The position numbers and the translations under genes are program-made. A stretch of DNA of 64,000 nucleotides from Guyparkeria sp016278265 (GTDB lineage: Bacteria; Pseudomonadota; Gammaproteobacteria; Halothiobacillales; Halothiobacillaceae): assembly GCF_044582145.1 (NCBI RefSeq), contig NZ_JBDODO010000001.1. One strand, 5' to 3'. The notes under the pieces are model-generated. The model was not told the DNA's origin, ran no database searches, and saw nothing but the letters and a program-made list of their open reading frames with translations. Positions 43,543-54,954 of this stretch are shown here, one piece after another. Position 1 is the stretch's first letter. Every line of letters starts with the position of its first letter.

Positions 43543-43570
43543 ACCCAAAATGCTTTTGGGTATTGCCCAA
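43543..43570 (+). promoter_or_regulatory. Mutually exclusive hairpins in the leader of the MBL gene
   Basis: ACCCAAAA (43543-43550) can pair with TTTTGGGT (43554-43561), and the TTGGG of that second arm can instead pair with CCCAA (43566-43570). Both lie just before the AAGGAG ribosome site at 43574, so they could affect translation. No regulator family is recognised. Confidence 0.35.
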
Positions 43571-43588
43571 GGCAAGGAGTGGAACCGT

Positions 43589-44584
43589 ATGTTGACCGAA
43601 TGGATGAGAGATACGCGCAACCTGGCCGGTAGCGCGCTGCTGGCGATGGCGACCACCGGGCTGATCGCCGGCCCGGCGATGGCCGAAGACGACAATCCGC
43701 CCGACAAGGCGCCGGATTCGATGCTCTACGACATGCCGCAAAAGGTCGCCGATGACGTCTGGTCGGCCATCGGCGCGACCCAGCCCTATACCTACGAGAA
43801 CTCGCTGCACAACAACAACCTCTCGTTCGTGATCGGCGAGGACGCGGTGCTGGTGATGAATGCCGGCGCCTCGTACCAGCTGGCCGAGGCCCTGCACGAG
43901 GAAATCAAGAAGCGCACCGACGTGCCGGTCAAGTACGTGGTCAACGAGAACGGCCAGCTGCATTCGTCGCTGGCCACCGGTTACTGGATCGATCAGGGGG
44001 CGGAAGTGATCGCCCACGTCGATGCGGCCGAGTATTACGACGGTCACGCCGCGGCTTACGTCGCCCAGATCAAGGACATCGCGAAGGAAAAGGCCGAGGG
44101 CACCGAGTACGTGGCGGTCAGCCGTACCTTCGAGGACCGCATCGAGCTCGATCTGGGCGGTCTGACGGCCGAGGTCATCTACTTCGGCGAGGCGCATTCC
44201 CCGGGTGACGTCTCGGTGGTCATCCCCGAGCGTGACGTCGTGATCGCCGGCGACATGGCCTTCAATATCCGCATGCTGCCGATCTTCGAGTACACCGACA
44301 CGGCCGCCTGGCTGGAGACCTGGCCGAAGTTCGCCGAGGTGGCCGAGGGCAAGACGATCATCCCGGGCCACGGCACGCCGACCGACCTGGAAACGGTCGA
44401 GCACTACACCAAGGACTACCTGGTGTTCCTGCGCACCGAGATCGGCAAGATCATTGATGAGGGCGGCAGCCTGCAGGATGCCTACGAGCTCGACCAGAGC
44501 CAGTTCTCGCACTGGCACACCTTCGATGAGCTCGCTGGCCAGAATGCCGGGCGTGTCTTCCAGAAGATGGAATTCGAGTTCTGA
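43589..44584 (+). CDS. Exported MBL-fold protein lacking the HxHxDH motif
   Basis: 331 residues with a signal peptide (GSALLAMATTGLIAGPAMAED) and a metallo-beta-lactamase fold similar to SoxH/quinoprotein-relay hydrolases. The strand that should carry HxHxDH reads VVNENGQLHSS, so most first-site ligands are absent. Later ligands remain: His in FGEAHSPGD, Asp in IAGDMAF and His in IPGHGTP. ATG 43589 follows AAGGAG by 9 nt and gives a proper signal peptide. It is a periplasmic hydrolase or a non-catalytic binding protein; a place in sulfur metabolism is suggested by the DsrE gene behind it. Confidence 0.8.
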   Translation: MLTEWMRDTRNLAGSALLAMATTGLIAGPAMAEDDNPPDKAPDSMLYDMPQKVADDVWSAIGATQPYTYENSLHNNNLSFVIGEDAVLVMNAGASYQLAEALHEEIKKRTDVPVKYVVNENGQLHSSLATGYWIDQGAEVIAHVDAAEYYDGHAAAYVAQIKDIAKEKAEGTEYVAVSRTFEDRIELDLGGLTAEVIYFGEAHSPGDVSVVIPERDVVIAGDMAFNIRMLPIFEYTDTAAWLETWPKFAEVAEGKTIIPGHGTPTDLETVEHYTKDYLVFLRTEIGKIIDEGGSLQDAYELDQSQFSHWHTFDELAGQNAGRVFQKMEFEF

Positions 44585-44613
44585 TCGGCTGACCGATCTG
44601 CTCGACTGACGAG

Positions 44614-44646
44614 CCGTCCCGGGGACAACCCGCGGGCGGTTTTTTT
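44614..44646 (+). terminator. Rho-independent terminator after the MBL gene
   Basis: CCGTCCCGGG pairs with CCCGCGGGCGG (minor mismatches) around GACAA, followed by seven T residues. Confidence 0.85.
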
Positions 44647-44792
44647 GTGTCCCCTGTCGGTGCTGTCCGAGTCGGATCGTGCGGCCCTCTCCCGACAGAC
44701 TCGCACCGACGGAAAATCAAGTGCTTGCATTGCCGCCCCGATCGGCTTTACTGGTTGGACGTCTCGCCATCGTGCACAAGGAGGAAATGGCC

Positions 44793-45290
44793 ATGCGCCG
44801 ATTGATGCTGGGCCTGATGTTCTGCCTGCTGCCGGGGTTCGCGCTGTCTGCCGACGTGCCTCGGCCCGATGATGCCCATGCCCTGCAAGGCATCGAGGAA
44901 GGCCGCATCCTGTGGGACGTCACGGCATCCGACCCGGATGCGCTGCTCGCGCGACTGGGTGTGATCGAGCAGACCTATCGGGATCTTGAACGCCAGGGCG
45001 TGACACCACGCATGGTGTTTGGCTTTCGTGGTGGGTCGGTCCGACTACTGACCCGCGATGCCCCCGACCGGGACATGGAGCACGCCCAGACGATCCTGCA
45101 GATCCATGCACGGCTGGCCGAATTGCACGCCCTGGCGGGTGTCGATCGCATGGAGGTCTGTTCGATTGCCAGCCGGCGCGCCGGCATCACTCAGGCCGAT
45201 CTGGTCGAGCCACTCGTCGAGGTGGGCAATACCTTCGTCACCGCAGCGGCCTACGCGCAGCGCGGCTACGCCAAGATCAAGATCGATTGA
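44793..45290 (+). CDS. Periplasmic DsrE-family protein
   Basis: 165 residues with a signal peptide (LMLGLMFCLLPGFALSADV). The region PRMVFGFRGGSVRLLTRD and the single mature cysteine in VDRMEVCSIASRRAGI follow the DsrE-like pattern. ATG 44793 is preferred over 44787 because AAGGAGG lies 8 nt before it. It is followed after 7 nt by a DksA-like gene. Confidence 0.75.
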   Translation: MRRLMLGLMFCLLPGFALSADVPRPDDAHALQGIEEGRILWDVTASDPDALLARLGVIEQTYRDLERQGVTPRMVFGFRGGSVRLLTRDAPDRDMEHAQTILQIHARLAELHALAGVDRMEVCSIASRRAGITQADLVEPLVEVGNTFVTAAAYAQRGYAKIKID

Positions 45291-45297
45291 CAGCCCC

Positions 45298-45639
45298 ATG
45301 GACGAAGCTCAGCGCCACGCGCTTCACGAACAGTTGCTCGAAAGACGTGAGGCGTTGCGACAACTGCTGATCGGCAGCGCCGAATCCACCGAGCGGGTGG
45401 AAATCGACAACTCATGCCAGAGTCAGTTGTCGCGCGTGGAGGCGCAGCAAGGCCGGGAGATGGCCAGGGCCACCCGCGCCCGCTGGGAGAACGAACTGAC
45501 CCGCATCGAGGGTGCGTTGCGGCGGATGGAAAATGGCGAATACGGCTACTGCTTCGTCTGCGAGGAACCTATCCCGTTCCGCCGACTCCAAAACGATCCG
45601 AGCGTGACACGCTGTGTGGAATGCGCCGAAAGCGAATAA
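45298..45639 (+). CDS. TraR/DksA-family zinc-finger protein
   Basis: 113 residues. An N-terminal helical coiled coil (LLERREALRQLLIGSAES...ELTRIEGALRRMENGEYG) is followed by a C4 zinc finger (CFVC and, 18 residues later, CVEC) with the DksA/TraR spacing. It is shorter than DksA (151 residues), so likely a DksA-like factor acting in the RNA polymerase secondary channel. The tight link to the preceding DsrE gene suggests cotranscription. Confidence 0.88.
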   Translation: MDEAQRHALHEQLLERREALRQLLIGSAESTERVEIDNSCQSQLSRVEAQQGREMARATRARWENELTRIEGALRRMENGEYGYCFVCEEPIPFRRLQNDPSVTRCVECAESE

Positions 45640-45660
45640 GAACCAACTAGGAGAGCACCA

Positions 45661-46203
45661 ATGACTCACATGAAAACCCTGTTGGCTGGCGTTATCGCCG
45701 TGACACTGTCCCAGCCCGCGCTGGCAAAGGATGCGCCGGAAGGCCTGTATTCCATGAATGCCCTGATCGGGGCGAATGTTTTTCTGGCCACCGATCGTAA
45801 CCGCGAGGTGGGCGAGGTTGAGGATGTCTTGGTGGCCGAGAACATGAAGGTCCATGGTCTGGTGGTCGAACTGGATGACGATCTAGACGGCATGGGCGAC
45901 AACAACTATCGCTTCGTCGAGGTCGAGCAGTTCTCGGTGGCAACCCGCTCCGGCGATCAGCTGGACCGCGTCTCCTACGCGGTGTTCCTCAACGATGACC
46001 TCGACCAGGTGCGCAACTACCCGCAGGTCGACAACGACTGGTGGGCCGAGACCAAGGGGGCCGCCGCCAACATCTGGTCGAACACCAAGGCCGGGGCGTC
46101 CAGTGCCTGGCAGGCCACCAAGGACACCACCTCCAACGTCATCGACAAGACCAAGGAAAAGACCCGAGACGTCCTCGAGAGCCTGCAGCGCACGCTCGAG
46201 TAA
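45661..46203 (+). CDS. PRC-barrel domain exported protein
   Basis: 180 residues. Signal peptide (LLAGVIAVTLSQPALAKD), then a PRC-barrel-like domain (SMNALIGANVFLATDRNREVGEVEDVLV, residues about 30-110) and an amphipathic helical tail with repeated AWQATKDTT/NIWSNTKAG units like LEA or apolipoprotein helices. AGGAGAG precedes the ATG. Function unknown; PRC-barrels act as assembly or adaptor modules. Confidence 0.8.
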   Translation: MTHMKTLLAGVIAVTLSQPALAKDAPEGLYSMNALIGANVFLATDRNREVGEVEDVLVAENMKVHGLVVELDDDLDGMGDNNYRFVEVEQFSVATRSGDQLDRVSYAVFLNDDLDQVRNYPQVDNDWWAETKGAAANIWSNTKAGASSAWQATKDTTSNVIDKTKEKTRDVLESLQRTLE

Positions 46204-46289
46204 CCTGGGGCTCCCAGAGGGGGGCGAGCCCGGCTCGCGAAGGCCGCGTCATCGGCGCTCCCCTTCCATTACCCGTATCGGCCAAGAAG

Positions 46290-46325
46290 CCCGATCGCAG
46301 GACACGCGCCTGCGGTCGGGTTTTG
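46290..46325 (+). terminator. Rho-independent terminator after the PRC-barrel gene
   Basis: CCCGATCGCAGG pairs with CCTGCGGTCGGG (12 bp, one wobble) around a 7-nt loop, followed by TTTTGCTTG. Confidence 0.85.
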
Positions 46326-46363
46326 CTTGTGAGGCAATCTCCCACTCCGCCCGGGTTAGACGG

Positions 46364-46498
46364 GTAGGAGCGGCTTTAGCCGCGAAAGCCGATGGAGCCG
46401 CTTCGAGTCGGCATGGGCGGGCGGTTCGCGCCTGAAGGCGTTCCCACGCTTCCGTCCGAGCTTACCGCGCATTGTCGGGCTGGAGCCCGACTCACCGG
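46364..46498. repeat. REP-like palindromic repeat cluster
   Basis: Three small palindromes in a gene-free stretch between convergent genes: GCGGCTTTAGCCGC, CGCCTGAAGGCG and TCGGGCTGGAGCCCGA. GTAGGAGCGGCTTTAGCCGC is the familiar form of REP elements in pseudomonads and xanthomonads. Confidence 0.65.
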
Positions 46499-46511
46499 GT
46501 ATCGCCGTCGA

Positions 46512-49349
<2,838 letters not shown>

Positions 49350-49546
49350 ATTGCGCTTGTCGCTCGTGTTGAATGGACGTCGCGGCAGGGGCGGAGAGCG
49401 ATGCTCACCACCATGCGCGGAACCGAGTAGTGTAGCTGAATGCAAGACGATCTCGTTGCCGAGATATGAATGCTTTATAGTGACGGTTTGCGCTCGCAAG
49501 GGCCGGTGACGCCACCGGTCGGCAGGAACCACAAGGAGTTTTTTAT

Positions 49547-50101
49547 ATGGCTAGCCGCGGTGTGAACAAGGCAATCATCATCGGCAACCTCGGGGTCGAC
49601 CCGGACGTGCGTTACCTGCCGTCCGGCGGCCAGGTCACCAACATCCGCGTGGCCACCTCCGAGCAGTGGCGCGACAAGACGACCGGTGAGAACCGCGAGA
49701 ACACCGAATGGCACCGCATCGTCTTCTTCGGCAAGCTCGCCGAGATCGCCGGCGAGTACCTGAAAAAGGGCAGCCAGGTCTACATCGAAGGCCGCCTGCA
49801 GACCCGCAAGTGGCAGGGCCAGGACGGCCAGGACCGCTACACCACCGAGATTGTCGCCAACGAGATGCAGATGCTCGGCGGCCGTCCGGGTGCCGGTGGC
49901 GGCCAGGGCGGCGGTTACGGCGGTGGCCAGGCCAGCCAAGGTGGCCAGGGTGGTTACGGCGGTGGCGCCGCAGCGGGTGCCGGTGCGGGCTACGGCGGCG
50001 GCCAGTCCGACTACGGCGCACCGCCCCCGCCGCCGAGCCAGGACCAGCGCCCGGCCAAGTCGATCGACGACGGCTTTGGCGAGGACGACATCCCGTTCTA
50101 G
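49547..50101 (+). CDS. ssb: Single-stranded DNA-binding protein
   Basis: 184 residues. The N-terminal OB fold (residues 1-110; NKAIIIGNLGVDPDVRYLPS, WHRIVFFGKLAEIAGEYLKKG) binds single-stranded DNA. A Gly/Gln/Tyr-rich linker of GGGYGGGQ-type repeats follows, then the acidic tip FGEDDIPF that recruits repair and replication proteins. AAGGAG precedes the ATG. Divergent from uvrA. Confidence 0.98.
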   Translation: MASRGVNKAIIIGNLGVDPDVRYLPSGGQVTNIRVATSEQWRDKTTGENRENTEWHRIVFFGKLAEIAGEYLKKGSQVYIEGRLQTRKWQGQDGQDRYTTEIVANEMQMLGGRPGAGGGQGGGYGGGQASQGGQGGYGGGAAAGAGAGYGGGQSDYGAPPPPPSQDQRPAKSIDDGFGEDDIPF

Positions 50102-50142
50102 ATGACACCTAAAGTCTAAGCTTTGCCTGACGATGACGTCAG

Positions 50143-50175
50143 ACAAACCCCGTCTTCGGTCGGGGTTTGTTGTTT
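50143..50175 (+). terminator. Rho-independent terminator after ssb
   Basis: ACAAACCCCG and CGGGGTTTGT form a 10-bp stem around TCTTCGGT, followed by TGTTTC. Confidence 0.8.
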
Positions 50176-50297
50176 CTGGTTTCTGTGGGCGCCATTCGAA
50201 GAGGGTCAGCAGCCAACGTGAGAATGAGTCGGTCAGAATCGGGTGTATCCCCTGCTCTTTCTTGCTCTTGTTGGAAGCCAAGGAAATACAGACACAA

Positions 50298-51641
50298 ATG
50301 CGATTATCCGATTTCATTCGAGCGCAAATAGAGCCGATTCTTGAGAATTGGCAAGCGTTTGCCAAAACGATTTTTCATGCCGGGCACATGGACGCGGCCG
50401 GGCTGCGCGACCATGCCAGAGAAATGCTTCTGGTGATTGCCGACGATCTCGATTCACAACAGAGTGCGGCCGAACAGGCCGCCAAATCGAAAGGTCGTGG
50501 GCCGAAGGATGGGGGGGAGTCCTGGGCGGAAGTGCACGGTGGCGATCGACAGGCCAGCGGCTTTAGCGTCATGGAGACCATTTCCGAGTTCCGGGCCCTG
50601 CGGGCGAGCGTGGTGTCACTTTGGACTGACGCTCACCCCACGGTCACCGGACAGCAGCTTGACGAGCTTACCCGGTTCCATGAGGCCATCGACCAGGCCG
50701 TCGCCGAATCGCTTGAGCAGTATGCGACGGTAAAAGAGATGGAAACCCGGCTGTTTGGCGCCATTCTGGTGGCATCCCCGGATCCGATCTACGTGCTGGA
50801 TCTCAAGGGCCGAGTTATCTATGCAAATCAGGCCACGGCGGCTCTTTTCGGTCTGAAGCCCGAGGCGATCATCGGCAGGTCCAACTTTGACCTCGGCTTT
50901 TCATTCGCTTTGGACTTTCAGCGCAACCAGGAAAGGGTAATTGCTTCCCAGTCCACGTACCGCGGCAAGTTCGTGCACCGATTTGCTTCTGGCCAGGGTG
51001 AACGGTTCGAGTATCTGCTTGCCCCTGTGCTTGACGAGCATCAAGACACCGAAGCCACGGTCTGCATTATTCAGGATGTCACCGAGCGGGCGCTTGCCGA
51101 AGAAAGAATATGGCACAGCGCCCACCATGACACCCTGACCGGGCTGCCGAATCGGCGTCTGTTTCTGGATCGTCTGGAACAGGAGGTCAAGCATACAAAC
51201 CGCACCGGCTTGCCTCTTGCCCTGCTTTTCATGGACCTGGATGGCTTCAAGGAAGTCAACGATTCGCTCGGTCATGAAGCGGGGGACAGTGTGTTGTGTG
51301 ACGTGGCGGAGCGCCTTGCTGACTGTGTGCGGGAGGACGATACGGTTGCCCGTCAGGGCGGCGATGAGTTTACCGTGGTTCTTGCCGCCGCCAATCGGCG
51401 CGAGGACGTCGAGCAGGTGGCCCAGGCGATTATTGATGCCCTCGCGCAGCCATTCCAGACCGCACAACAGCCTGTCCAGATTTCCGTCAGCATCGGGATT
51501 GCGTTCTACCCCCAGGACGCCCCCACTCCCCTCGCTCTGTTGGAAGCGGCTGATCGCGCCATGTACCAAGCCAAGGCGTCCGGTTCAAACCGGATGTGCT
51601 TTCACGGCCCATCCGCTGAAACGGACGGGCGGCCATCCTGA
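50298..51641 (+). CDS. Diguanylate cyclase with RsbRD-like N-terminal and PAS domains
   Basis: 447 residues, cytosolic. The N-terminal helical domain (residues 1-145; FIRAQIEPILENWQAFAKTI) resembles the globin-like sensor of RsbRD proteins. A PAS domain (about 150-270; PIYVLDLKGRVIYANQATAA) and a GGDEF domain (about 280-435) follow, with an intact active site (RQGGDEF) for making cyclic di-GMP. No RxxD inhibitory site is obvious. ATG 50298 places the conserved domain at the N-terminus. It could link an internal signal to motility or pilus behaviour; the partner is unknown. Confidence 0.88.
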   Translation: MRLSDFIRAQIEPILENWQAFAKTIFHAGHMDAAGLRDHAREMLLVIADDLDSQQSAAEQAAKSKGRGPKDGGESWAEVHGGDRQASGFSVMETISEFRALRASVVSLWTDAHPTVTGQQLDELTRFHEAIDQAVAESLEQYATVKEMETRLFGAILVASPDPIYVLDLKGRVIYANQATAALFGLKPEAIIGRSNFDLGFSFALDFQRNQERVIASQSTYRGKFVHRFASGQGERFEYLLAPVLDEHQDTEATVCIIQDVTERALAEERIWHSAHHDTLTGLPNRRLFLDRLEQEVKHTNRTGLPLALLFMDLDGFKEVNDSLGHEAGDSVLCDVAERLADCVREDDTVARQGGDEFTVVLAAANRREDVEQVAQAIIDALAQPFQTAQQPVQISVSIGIAFYPQDAPTPLALLEAADRAMYQAKASGSNRMCFHGPSAETDGRPS

Positions 51642-51834
51642 CGGGACGAGGGCGAAAACGTGGCTGTTCTGGGTAACGTGATCAGCAATAAACCTTGGTA
51701 TGGCGCAAGGTGTCGCACGATCGCGACCCATGCGCGACACCGTTCCGTAGATCGCCACGCTCTCAACTAGCAGGTCAACAGCGGCGCACGTCGTGCATCT
51801 CGAACCGACACGCTCGTTTACCTGACATCTCAAA

Positions 51835-51870
51835 ACAAAAAGCCCCGCCAATTCCGGGTTGGCGGGGCTT
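51835..51870 (-). terminator. Rho-independent terminator for the MBL-rhodanese gene
   Basis: AAGCCCCGCCAA (51840-51851) and TTGGCGGGGCTT (51859-51870) form a perfect 12-bp stem. Read on the minus strand it is followed by TTTTTGTTTTG, so it ends the minus-strand gene. Confidence 0.9.
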
Positions 51871-51912
51871 TCAAGATGATGCCACTGTGAATGCACAGGG
51901 TTGGCTATAAGG

Positions 51913-53340
51913 TCAGTCCTTGGCGACCACCGGCAGGCCGGCCTCTTCCCAGGCGTCCATGCCGCCCATCAGGTTGGCGACGTTGGTGTAGCCGGCGCGC
52001 ATCAGCAGGCTGGCGGCGACGGTCGAGCGCATGCCCGAGCCGCAGACCAGCGTGATCGGATCGTCCTTGCCCACGCCGTCGATACCGCCGCGCACGTCGT
52101 GGGCGGTCTGGTGGCGGGCGCCGAGCGCGTGGCCCTCGTCCCACTCGCTGGCCTCGCGGGTGTCCCACAGGGCGCGGCGGTCGTGGTCGAGGTCGTTCTT
52201 GGCGGTCTCGGCATCGACCAGCGGGGTGTTCTCGAAGGCCTCGCCGGCCTTGAGCCAGGCATCGAAGCCGCCGTCGAGAAAGCCGACTACCTTGTCCTGG
52301 CCGACGCGTACCAGCGCGCGGATCGCCTCGCTGATCAGCTCATCGTCGCCCTCGTGGTCGACCAGGATCAGCGGCTTGTCCGGCGGGGCGACCCAGCCGG
52401 CCCAGGTGGAGAGGTTGTCGCCGTACTCGATGCCCAGCGAGCCCTTGATGTGCGCGGCGTTGAAGGCCAGCCGGTCGCGGATGTCGATCACCACCGCACC
52501 GTTGGCCATCTGCGCCTTGAGATCGTCGATGTCGAACACCTCGATCTCCTCGGCCAGCAGGTCGACCATGCCCTGTACCGGCTTGGGCCCCTCGGAGTTG
52601 GTGACCTTGTTGCGCGGGTAGAAGTCCGGCGCCGGCGGCAGGTTGCCGAGCAGCGTGTCGATGAACTTGTCTTCCGTCAGGGACGGGTCGAGCAGCGGGT
52701 TGGCGACGCGCTCGTAACCCAGGGTCGAGACCGTGCGCCCGGACAGGCCGGCGCCACAGGCCGAGCCCGCGCCGTGCCCCGGGCGAATCTCCAGCCCGTC
52801 GGGCAGGCCGCGCAGCTTCTCGCGCACGCTGTGGAACGCCTGCTTGGCCAGCCCGCGGGTGGCCTCCTCGCCGAGCAGGTCGGGGCGGCCGAGGCTGCCG
52901 ACGAACAGGAAATCACCGGTCAGCGCGACCACCGGCACGTCGGTCGAGCGCGCCCCATCAAAGACCAGGAACGAGATGTGTTCCGGCGTGTGGCCCGGCG
53001 TGTGCAGCGCCTCGATGCGGACGTTGCCCATCTGCACCGAGTCGCCCTCCTGTATCGGCAGATGGTCGAAGCCCACGTCGAAGACCTCGTTGTCGTCGTA
53101 GGCCGACAGGTGCAGCTTTGCGCCGGTCACCTCGGCCAGTTCGCGTGCGCCGGAGGCGTAATCCGCGTGGATGTGGGTGTCCATGACGTGCCGGATCACG
53201 TAACCCTCTTCCTCGGCGAAATCGAGGTAGATGTCGATGTCCCGGCGCGGGTCGATGATCGCCAGTTCATTGCTCTGCTGACAACCAACGGCATAGCTCA
53301 TTTGTGACAGGCCGGTTTCTTCGAACGCTTCGAACAGCAT
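51913..53340 (-). CDS. MBL-fold persulfide dioxygenase-like / double rhodanese fusion
   Basis: 475 residues. The N-terminal MBL domain has THIHADYASG (residues 55-64; Tyr61 where the motif usually has His), TPGHTPEH (His117), ALTGDFLFVG (Asp143) and RPGHGAGSACG (His189). The iron ligands of ETHE1-type enzymes are therefore kept. Rhodanese domain 1 (about 275-370) lacks the catalytic cysteine (ILVDHEGDDE); domain 2 (about 385-470) has an active loop VCGSGMRST. The layout resembles CstB-type sulfur-oxidising fusions that convert persulfide to sulfite or thiosulfate. Monocistronic with its own terminator. Confidence 0.9.
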   Translation of the reverse strand: MLFEAFEETGLSQMSYAVGCQQSNELAIIDPRRDIDIYLDFAEEEGYVIRHVMDTHIHADYASGARELAEVTGAKLHLSAYDDNEVFDVGFDHLPIQEGDSVQMGNVRIEALHTPGHTPEHISFLVFDGARSTDVPVVALTGDFLFVGSLGRPDLLGEEATRGLAKQAFHSVREKLRGLPDGLEIRPGHGAGSACGAGLSGRTVSTLGYERVANPLLDPSLTEDKFIDTLLGNLPPAPDFYPRNKVTNSEGPKPVQGMVDLLAEEIEVFDIDDLKAQMANGAVVIDIRDRLAFNAAHIKGSLGIEYGDNLSTWAGWVAPPDKPLILVDHEGDDELISEAIRALVRVGQDKVVGFLDGGFDAWLKAGEAFENTPLVDAETAKNDLDHDRRALWDTREASEWDEGHALGARHQTAHDVRGGIDGVGKDDPITLVCGSGMRSTVAASLLMRAGYTNVANLMGGMDAWEEAGLPVVAKD

Positions 53341-53673
53341 GGACGCTCCCCAGGGAATGAATGTGGTGGTGAATAAGCGTGACTTGGGAATCTATCAGAT
53401 AAACTGTTGACTGATGTTCGGATCTTGGGATGGGCGACGAGTTTCTCAACCCCCGCCCGCCGTTTTTTGCCAATCGAGTTGGCTTGGCTCGACGTTCACC
53501 CGGCGGGCGTGGCGCCGGCGCGACAGTGGGGTGAATGGGTTGTTGCGCACGGGCCAACACCTGTGCTTAGCTCGAAGCCATCGGGTCGCCCGTTTCCCAA
53601 TGGTGGATGCGCCCCGGTTTCCGTCTGAAACCATTCGCGCCCGGCTCCTGCCGGGCACCGACAGGAGGCCCTG
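53341..53673. other. Gene-free region upstream of the ectoine operon
   Basis: 333 bp between the divergent MBL-rhodanese and doeB2 genes. No convincing coding frame or RNA. An ATCAG-N12-CTGAT inverted repeat (53394-53415) is present and could be an operator for either gene. Confidence 0.3.
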
Positions 53674-54843
53674 GTGCCCTCGATCTGGACCGACATCGCC
53701 ACCCAGGCCACCGCCTTTCGTCGCCGCCTGCATCAGGCCCCGGAATTGACCTGGCAGGAGCACGCCACCGCCGGGACCATTCGCACGGAGCTCGATCACC
53801 TCGGGATCCCCTGGCGCGCCTGTGCCGGCACCGGCACGGTGGGGCGGATTGCCCCTGAGGCGCGCGGGCGGCACATCGCCTTGCGCGCGGACATCGACGC
53901 CCTGCCCATCGAGGAAATCACCGGCGCCGAGTGGTCCTCGGGCACGCCGGGGATCATGCACGCCTGCGGTCACGACGGGCACACCGCCACGTTGCTGGCG
54001 GTCGCCCGCTGGCTCAAGACCTGCGAGGACCACCTGCCCGGGCCGGTCACGCTTCTGTTCCAGCCGGCCGAGGAGGGCGGGCACGGCGCGCGCGAGATGA
54101 TCCGCGACGGTGCGATCGAGGGCGTGGACTGGGTGTTCGGCTGGCACAACTGGCCGGCGATCCCCTTCGGTCAGGCCGTCTGCCCGGACGGCCCGGTAAT
54201 GGGGGCGAACGGCACCTTCGAGATCCGGCTGACCGGCAGCGGCGGTCACGCCAGCCAGCCTGAGGCCTGCCGCGACCCGGTGCTCGCCGGCGCCGCGCTG
54301 GTCCAGTCCATCCAGCAGATCGTCTCGCGCCGACTGGCGCCGCAGACTGCCGCAGTGGTCAGCGTGACTACCTTCGAGGCCGGCGGGGCGATCACCGCCA
54401 TCCCCGACACGGCCCGCCTGGCGGGTTCCGTGCGCGTCGAGCGTACCGACCAGCGCGACGCGGTGGCCCAGCATCTCGACCAGATCGCCCGCGATACCGC
54501 GGCGGCCTACGGCGTCGAGGCACGCTTTACCTTCACTCCCCGCTACCACGCCACCGTCAACCACCCGGAGGCGGCCGCGCACTACCGCGGCGCCCTGGCG
54601 CGAGCCCTGGGTGTCGACTGGCGTGATGCGACCCTGCCGGTCCCGATCATGGCGTCAGAGGATTTCAGCTACTACCTTCGGGAAGTCCCCGGCGCCTTCG
54701 CTCTGATCGGCGCCGACGACGGGCAGGGGCACCACGAGCCCTGCCACAGCCCGCGCTACGACTTCAACGACCGGTTGATCGACCCGGTGGGGCGCATCTT
54801 CGCCGACCTGGTCGGCGCCCCGGTCGAGATCGCGACGGACTGA
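53674..54843 (+). CDS. doeB2: M20-family N-acetyl-diaminobutanoate deacetylase (DoeB2 type)
   Basis: 389 residues, zinc amidohydrolase. Metal motifs are LRADIDALPI, HACGHDGHTATLLA and LFQPAEEGGHGA, with GSGGHASQPE in the dimerisation domain, as in hippurate/indole-acetyl-amino-acid hydrolases. Position in front of doeD, doeA and doeC indicates it removes acetate from N-acetyl-2,4-diaminobutanoate, the product of ectoine hydrolysis. This job is done by a non-M20 DoeB in Halomonas. The GTG start follows GGAGG. The function comes from the cluster; sequence alone would say only M20 amidohydrolase. Confidence 0.82.
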   Translation: MPSIWTDIATQATAFRRRLHQAPELTWQEHATAGTIRTELDHLGIPWRACAGTGTVGRIAPEARGRHIALRADIDALPIEEITGAEWSSGTPGIMHACGHDGHTATLLAVARWLKTCEDHLPGPVTLLFQPAEEGGHGAREMIRDGAIEGVDWVFGWHNWPAIPFGQAVCPDGPVMGANGTFEIRLTGSGGHASQPEACRDPVLAGAALVQSIQQIVSRRLAPQTAAVVSVTTFEAGGAITAIPDTARLAGSVRVERTDQRDAVAQHLDQIARDTAAAYGVEARFTFTPRYHATVNHPEAAAHYRGALARALGVDWRDATLPVPIMASEDFSYYLREVPGAFALIGADDGQGHHEPCHSPRYDFNDRLIDPVGRIFADLVGAPVEIATD

Positions 54844-54954
54844 ACGACGACAGGCCCGCCCTGTCGACCGACACACGTGCCGGACGAACCGGCACAGAGG
54901 CCCGCCGCGCGGCGGTGGGCCCGATTACACCCGCAACCAGGGGAGATAGCGTCA

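Noticed and set aside
49350..49546. LexA box between uvrA and ssb
   Set aside because: No CTGT-N8-ACAG motif found by eye.
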